In this document: positions 61,636-64,000 of the stretch, piece by piece
How positions within the stretch are numbered: the stretch's first letter is position 1
Layout of the letters: each line of letters opens with the position of its first letter
DNA from: Maricaulis salignorans
Lineage (GTDB): Bacteria > Pseudomonadota > Alphaproteobacteria > Caulobacterales > Aquidulcibacteraceae
DNA: 64,000 nucleotides
Assembly: GCA_945891505.1 (NCBI GenBank)
Contig: CAMDDL010000008.1
Location: 28,771-92,770, forward strand
Reading direction: 5' to 3'
Program-made: the position numbers and the translations under genes
Notes under the pieces: model-generated
Seen by the model: only the letters and a program-made list of their open reading frames with translations
Database searches by the model: none
Told to the model about the DNA's origin: nothing

Positions 61636-62844
61636 TTAGATCGTGCGCGGTGGATAACCTGCCGCCACCAACGCATCGATGATTTCTTGGGTATGCCGCG
61701 AGTCGCGGGTTTCCATCAGAATATCAAATTCTGCGCCTTTAGCAGGCACATCTAGGGCAAGGCGGTTGTGGGCAACTTCGAGAATGTTTCCGCCCAAATC
61801 GCCAATGACTTTCGACACAACGGCCAACAGACCCGGACGGTCATCACCAATGATCCGGAGGCTGACAATCCGCTTTTCGCGCACCAAGGCCCGCGTCAGG
61901 ACGGAGGCCAAAAGCCTAGAATCGATATTGCCGCCACACAGAACAATACCGACCTTCTTGCCGCTAAAGCGTTGGGGGTGCGCGAGAAGGGCTGCGAGGC
62001 CCGCAGCACCTGCGCCTTCGGCAACGGTTTTTTCCACGTTGCAGAACAAGGTGATGGCTTGCTCTAAGTCATCCTCATCCACGATCAGAACATCGCGCAC
62101 CAATTCTTTGGCAATTTCAAAGCCCAAGCGACCAGCCTGCTTAACGGCGATACCTTCAGCAATGGTCTGGCCACCACAAAGGGGGCCGGGTTCTTTGCCA
62201 GCCAGTTCGGCATGCATGGAGGGGAACATACGTGTCTGCACGCCCACCACTTCAATATCATTCTTCATGGCGCGTGCAGCGACGGCGATACCGCCGATCA
62301 AACCGCCCCCGCCGATCGGTACAATCAGCGTTTCGAGTTGTGGGGCGTCTTCCAGCATTTCGATGCCGATGGTGCCTTGTCCTGAAATCACATCCGCATC
62401 GTCATAAGGATGGACAAAGGTAAGGCCTTCGCGATCTTTGAGCTGATAGGCAAAGGTAGTCGCTTCAGACAGATTGTCGCCATGCAGCACCACGCGCGCG
62501 CCATGTTTGCGCGTATGTTCGACCTTGGTGAACGGTGTGCCCAAGGGCATCACGATGGTCGCGGGGATATTGAGGCGCGCTGCGTGATAGGCCACACCTT
62601 GGGCGTGATTGCCAGCAGACATGGCGATCACGCCGTTGCGGCGCTCAGCTTCGGTCAGCAACAACAGCTTATTCAGGGCACCGCGCTCTTTGAACGCCGC
62701 AGTGAACTGGAAGTTTTCAAACTTCACCCACACTTCCGCTCCTGTAATATCCGACAGCGTCTTCGACATCAGAAGTGGTGTACGAATGATGCGGCCTTCA
62801 ATTCGCGCGGCGGCCGCACGGATGGAGTCTAACGTAACGTGCAT
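61636..62844 (-). CDS. ilvA: Threonine ammonia-lyase with C-terminal ACT domain
   Basis: 402 aa PLP enzyme converting threonine to 2-oxobutyrate and ammonia. The PLP-binding Lys is in FENFQFTAAFKERGALNKLL, the SAGNHAQG loop (MSAGNHAQGVAYHAAR) and the glycine loop PIGGGGLIGG bind cofactor. A single ACT-like domain (about 325-400; SLRIIGDDRPGLLAVVSKVI) suggests allosteric control. One ACT-like domain and a length of 402 resemble the shorter catabolic type more than E. coli IlvA (514 aa), so the symbol is approximate. Confidence 0.9.
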   Translation of the reverse strand: MHVTLDSIRAAAARIEGRIIRTPLLMSKTLSDITGAEVWVKFENFQFTAAFKERGALNKLLLLTEAERRNGVIAMSAGNHAQGVAYHAARLNIPATIVMPLGTPFTKVEHTRKHGARVVLHGDNLSEATTFAYQLKDREGLTFVHPYDDADVISGQGTIGIEMLEDAPQLETLIVPIGGGGLIGGIAVAARAMKNDIEVVGVQTRMFPSMHAELAGKEPGPLCGGQTIAEGIAVKQAGRLGFEIAKELVRDVLIVDEDDLEQAITLFCNVEKTVAEGAGAAGLAALLAHPQRFSGKKVGIVLCGGNIDSRLLASVLTRALVREKRIVSLRIIGDDRPGLLAVVSKVIGDLGGNILEVAHNRLALDVPAKGAEFDILMETRDSRHTQEIIDALVAAGYPPRTI

Positions 62845-62917
62845 GAGTAAAGCGGTCCCTATGTAAGCCGCTAGAGGCCTAGCAGCCCCGCGTCTTTAGG
62901 CCGGACAGGGGCTTGGA

Positions 62918-64000
62918 TCAATCAGACTTTGCTTTGCGGGCAAGATTACGCTCAAACGCCTCGCGCTCTAGGGTCTCCTCACCCCACTCATCGCCATCGC
63001 TTTTGCCAACCAAAGCGATCATGTCACGCTTTAGTAGTTCTTCTTCCAGTGCCGTTCGATCTCGCACGATGCGCTGATAGTCGGCAAATTGAACCCGCTG
63101 CCAATCTTCAAACATCGCTGTCAAAGCGCGTTCATCATAGCGGGAGAAGATCATACCAGCCCGCTCTGCGGCAAAGGCGGGCTTACCCATAATCTGTAAT
63201 GACTTCACGCCAAGGCGCACAGCGGCCGCAAAAGTCTCACGCTCCAACCCATCTACTTTGGCCGCCATCAATTGATAGGCATGACGGCGATCAATCGCGC
63301 GGGCTAAGATTTTGAGGTTTGGGAAGGCCTCGCGCGCGGTCTCAACCAGCTCCAGCGCTTTTTCGTCATTATCAATCGCGACAATCAACAATTTGGCCTC
63401 TGCGGCGCCAGCCAAACGCAACAGGTCTATCCGCGTGGCATCACCAAAATTCACCTTTCGGCCAAAACCGCGCAACACATCAACCTGGTCGGCATCATGG
63501 TCGAGAACGCTGATCTTATAGCCGTAAGTCGAGAGCATCCGGCCAACGATTTGTCCAAACCGACCATAGCCTGCCACGATGACATCGTGATGGCCTTCTT
63601 CAATTTCTGGCGCACGGTCTTCGCCTGATCCCGATTCCAAGCGCCGCATCGCCCAGTCCCCAGCCATTAGCAACAGGGGTGTGATGGCCATCGACAAAGC
63701 CACCGCAACGACGAGTGGGGCGGTAACCTCTGCCGGGATAACGCCAGCGCCGTCAGCGAAGGCAAACAGCACGAAGGCGAACTCACCCCCTTGGGCGAGG
63801 CCAAGACCAATCAAAGCAGCCTCACCCGTTTTGCGGCCAAAGGCGCGCGCGACGGTGAACATCACGGTCGCCTTCACGAGGACCAATGCCACCACTAGGC
63901 CAAGGATCAACCAAGGCTGGGCACTCAAAAGCGCAAAGTTGATCCCTGCCCCGACCGAGATGAAAAATAGGCCGAGCAACAAGCCTATAAACGGATCAAT
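62918..64000 (-). CDS. Kef-type monovalent cation:proton antiporter, C-terminal part
   Basis: The frame is open to the window edge, so the 5' part is missing. The visible 360 residues hold the last membrane helices of a CPA2 antiporter (LGLFFISVGAGINFALL, LGLAQGGEFAFVLFAFADGA). A RCK/TrkA-N NAD-binding domain follows (about residues 130-250 of the visible part; DVIVAGYGRFGQIVGRMLST), then a short helical tail. KefB/KefC proteins export potassium under electrophile stress; the glutathione control residues cannot be judged. Threonine ammonia-lyase lies 73 bases downstream on the same strand. Confidence 0.9.
   Translation of the reverse strand: MDPFIGLLLGLFFISVGAGINFALLSAQPWLILGLVVALVLVKATVMFTVARAFGRKTGEAALIGLGLAQGGEFAFVLFAFADGAGVIPAEVTAPLVVAVALSMAITPLLLMAGDWAMRRLESGSGEDRAPEIEEGHHDVIVAGYGRFGQIVGRMLSTYGYKISVLDHDADQVDVLRGFGRKVNFGDATRIDLLRLAGAAEAKLLIVAIDNDEKALELVETAREAFPNLKILARAIDRRHAYQLMAAKVDGLERETFAAAVRLGVKSLQIMGKPAFAAERAGMIFSRYDERALTAMFEDWQRVQFADYQRIVRDRTALEEELLKRDMIALVGKSDGDEWGEETLEREAFERNLARKAKSD

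Noticed and set aside
1..64000. CRISPR arrays, tRNA or rRNA genes, insertion sequences and prophage
   Set aside because: No regularly spaced repeats, cloverleaf-like sequence, rRNA signature, transposase or integrase was seen on either strand by reading.

Overview
The window is 64 kb of Alphaproteobacterial chromosome, probably from the Caulobacterales/Hyphomonadaceae-like part of the class. Pointers are a TrcR (DUF1013) cell-cycle regulator, an aa3-type oxidase subunit IV of the alphaproteobacterial type, an amgK-murU peptidoglycan recycling pair, a Lhr-like helicase of the ligase-associated type, an exbB-exbD-exbD-tonB operon and three large TonB-dependent receptors. Coding density is high. 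I see no rRNA, tRNA, CRISPR array, insertion sequence, integrase or phage gene. The species cannot be named from the sequence alone.

Region 1 (1-5136, all minus) is a metal-stress operon: a small membrane anti-sigma-like protein, a CnrX-type periplasmic metal sensor, an ECF sigma factor, then a TolC-family lipoprotein, a multicopper oxidase, a tandem CopC protein and the start of CopD. A nickel/cobalt-style sensing trio thus heads what look like copper effectors. Region 2 (5137-11137, minus) is a small glycan locus (GH78 alpha-L-rhamnosidase, DUF5690-like transporter, secreted esterase) holding an orphan HigA antitoxin. Region 3 (11461-20951) has a membrane M28 peptidase, TrcR with a hairpin-rich leader, an S8 protease with a lipobox and a barrel-like C-terminus, RecQ, and a VWA/MoxR pair.

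Region 4 (21152-24629, plus) is a three-gene operon of permuted ATP-grasp, alpha-E and transglutaminase-like proteins, divergent from the MoxR/VWA pair. An AT-rich, gene-free 500 bp stretch with overlapping inverted repeats precedes a TetR regulator. Region 5 (25770-36660) is mostly housekeeping: an LPS-type glycosyltransferase, an ABC1/UbiB kinase, hydrolases, the oxidase subunit, ZapA, the Lhr-like helicase coupled to an MFS transporter, an unknown secreted protein and ProA.

Region 6 (36794-42699) combines a deoxyhypusine-synthase-like enzyme with agmatine deiminase and N-carbamoylputrescine amidase, which suggests agmatine to putrescine to an aminobutylated polyamine such as homospermidine. 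The TonB energising operon lies between them and includes a possible 25-codon ORF between its two exbD genes. Region 7 (42783-55015) holds a Tat-exported PhoD phosphatase, an Oar-like receptor, a lipoprotein MsrA, two more TonB-dependent receptors and an FAH-family enzyme. Region 8 (55094-64000) carries tsaE-amgK-murU, a class-C beta-lactamase-like hydrolase with a pyridoxal kinase, a CoA-ester lyase, a small lipoprotein, a GST, threonine ammonia-lyase and a Kef-type antiporter cut by the window end.
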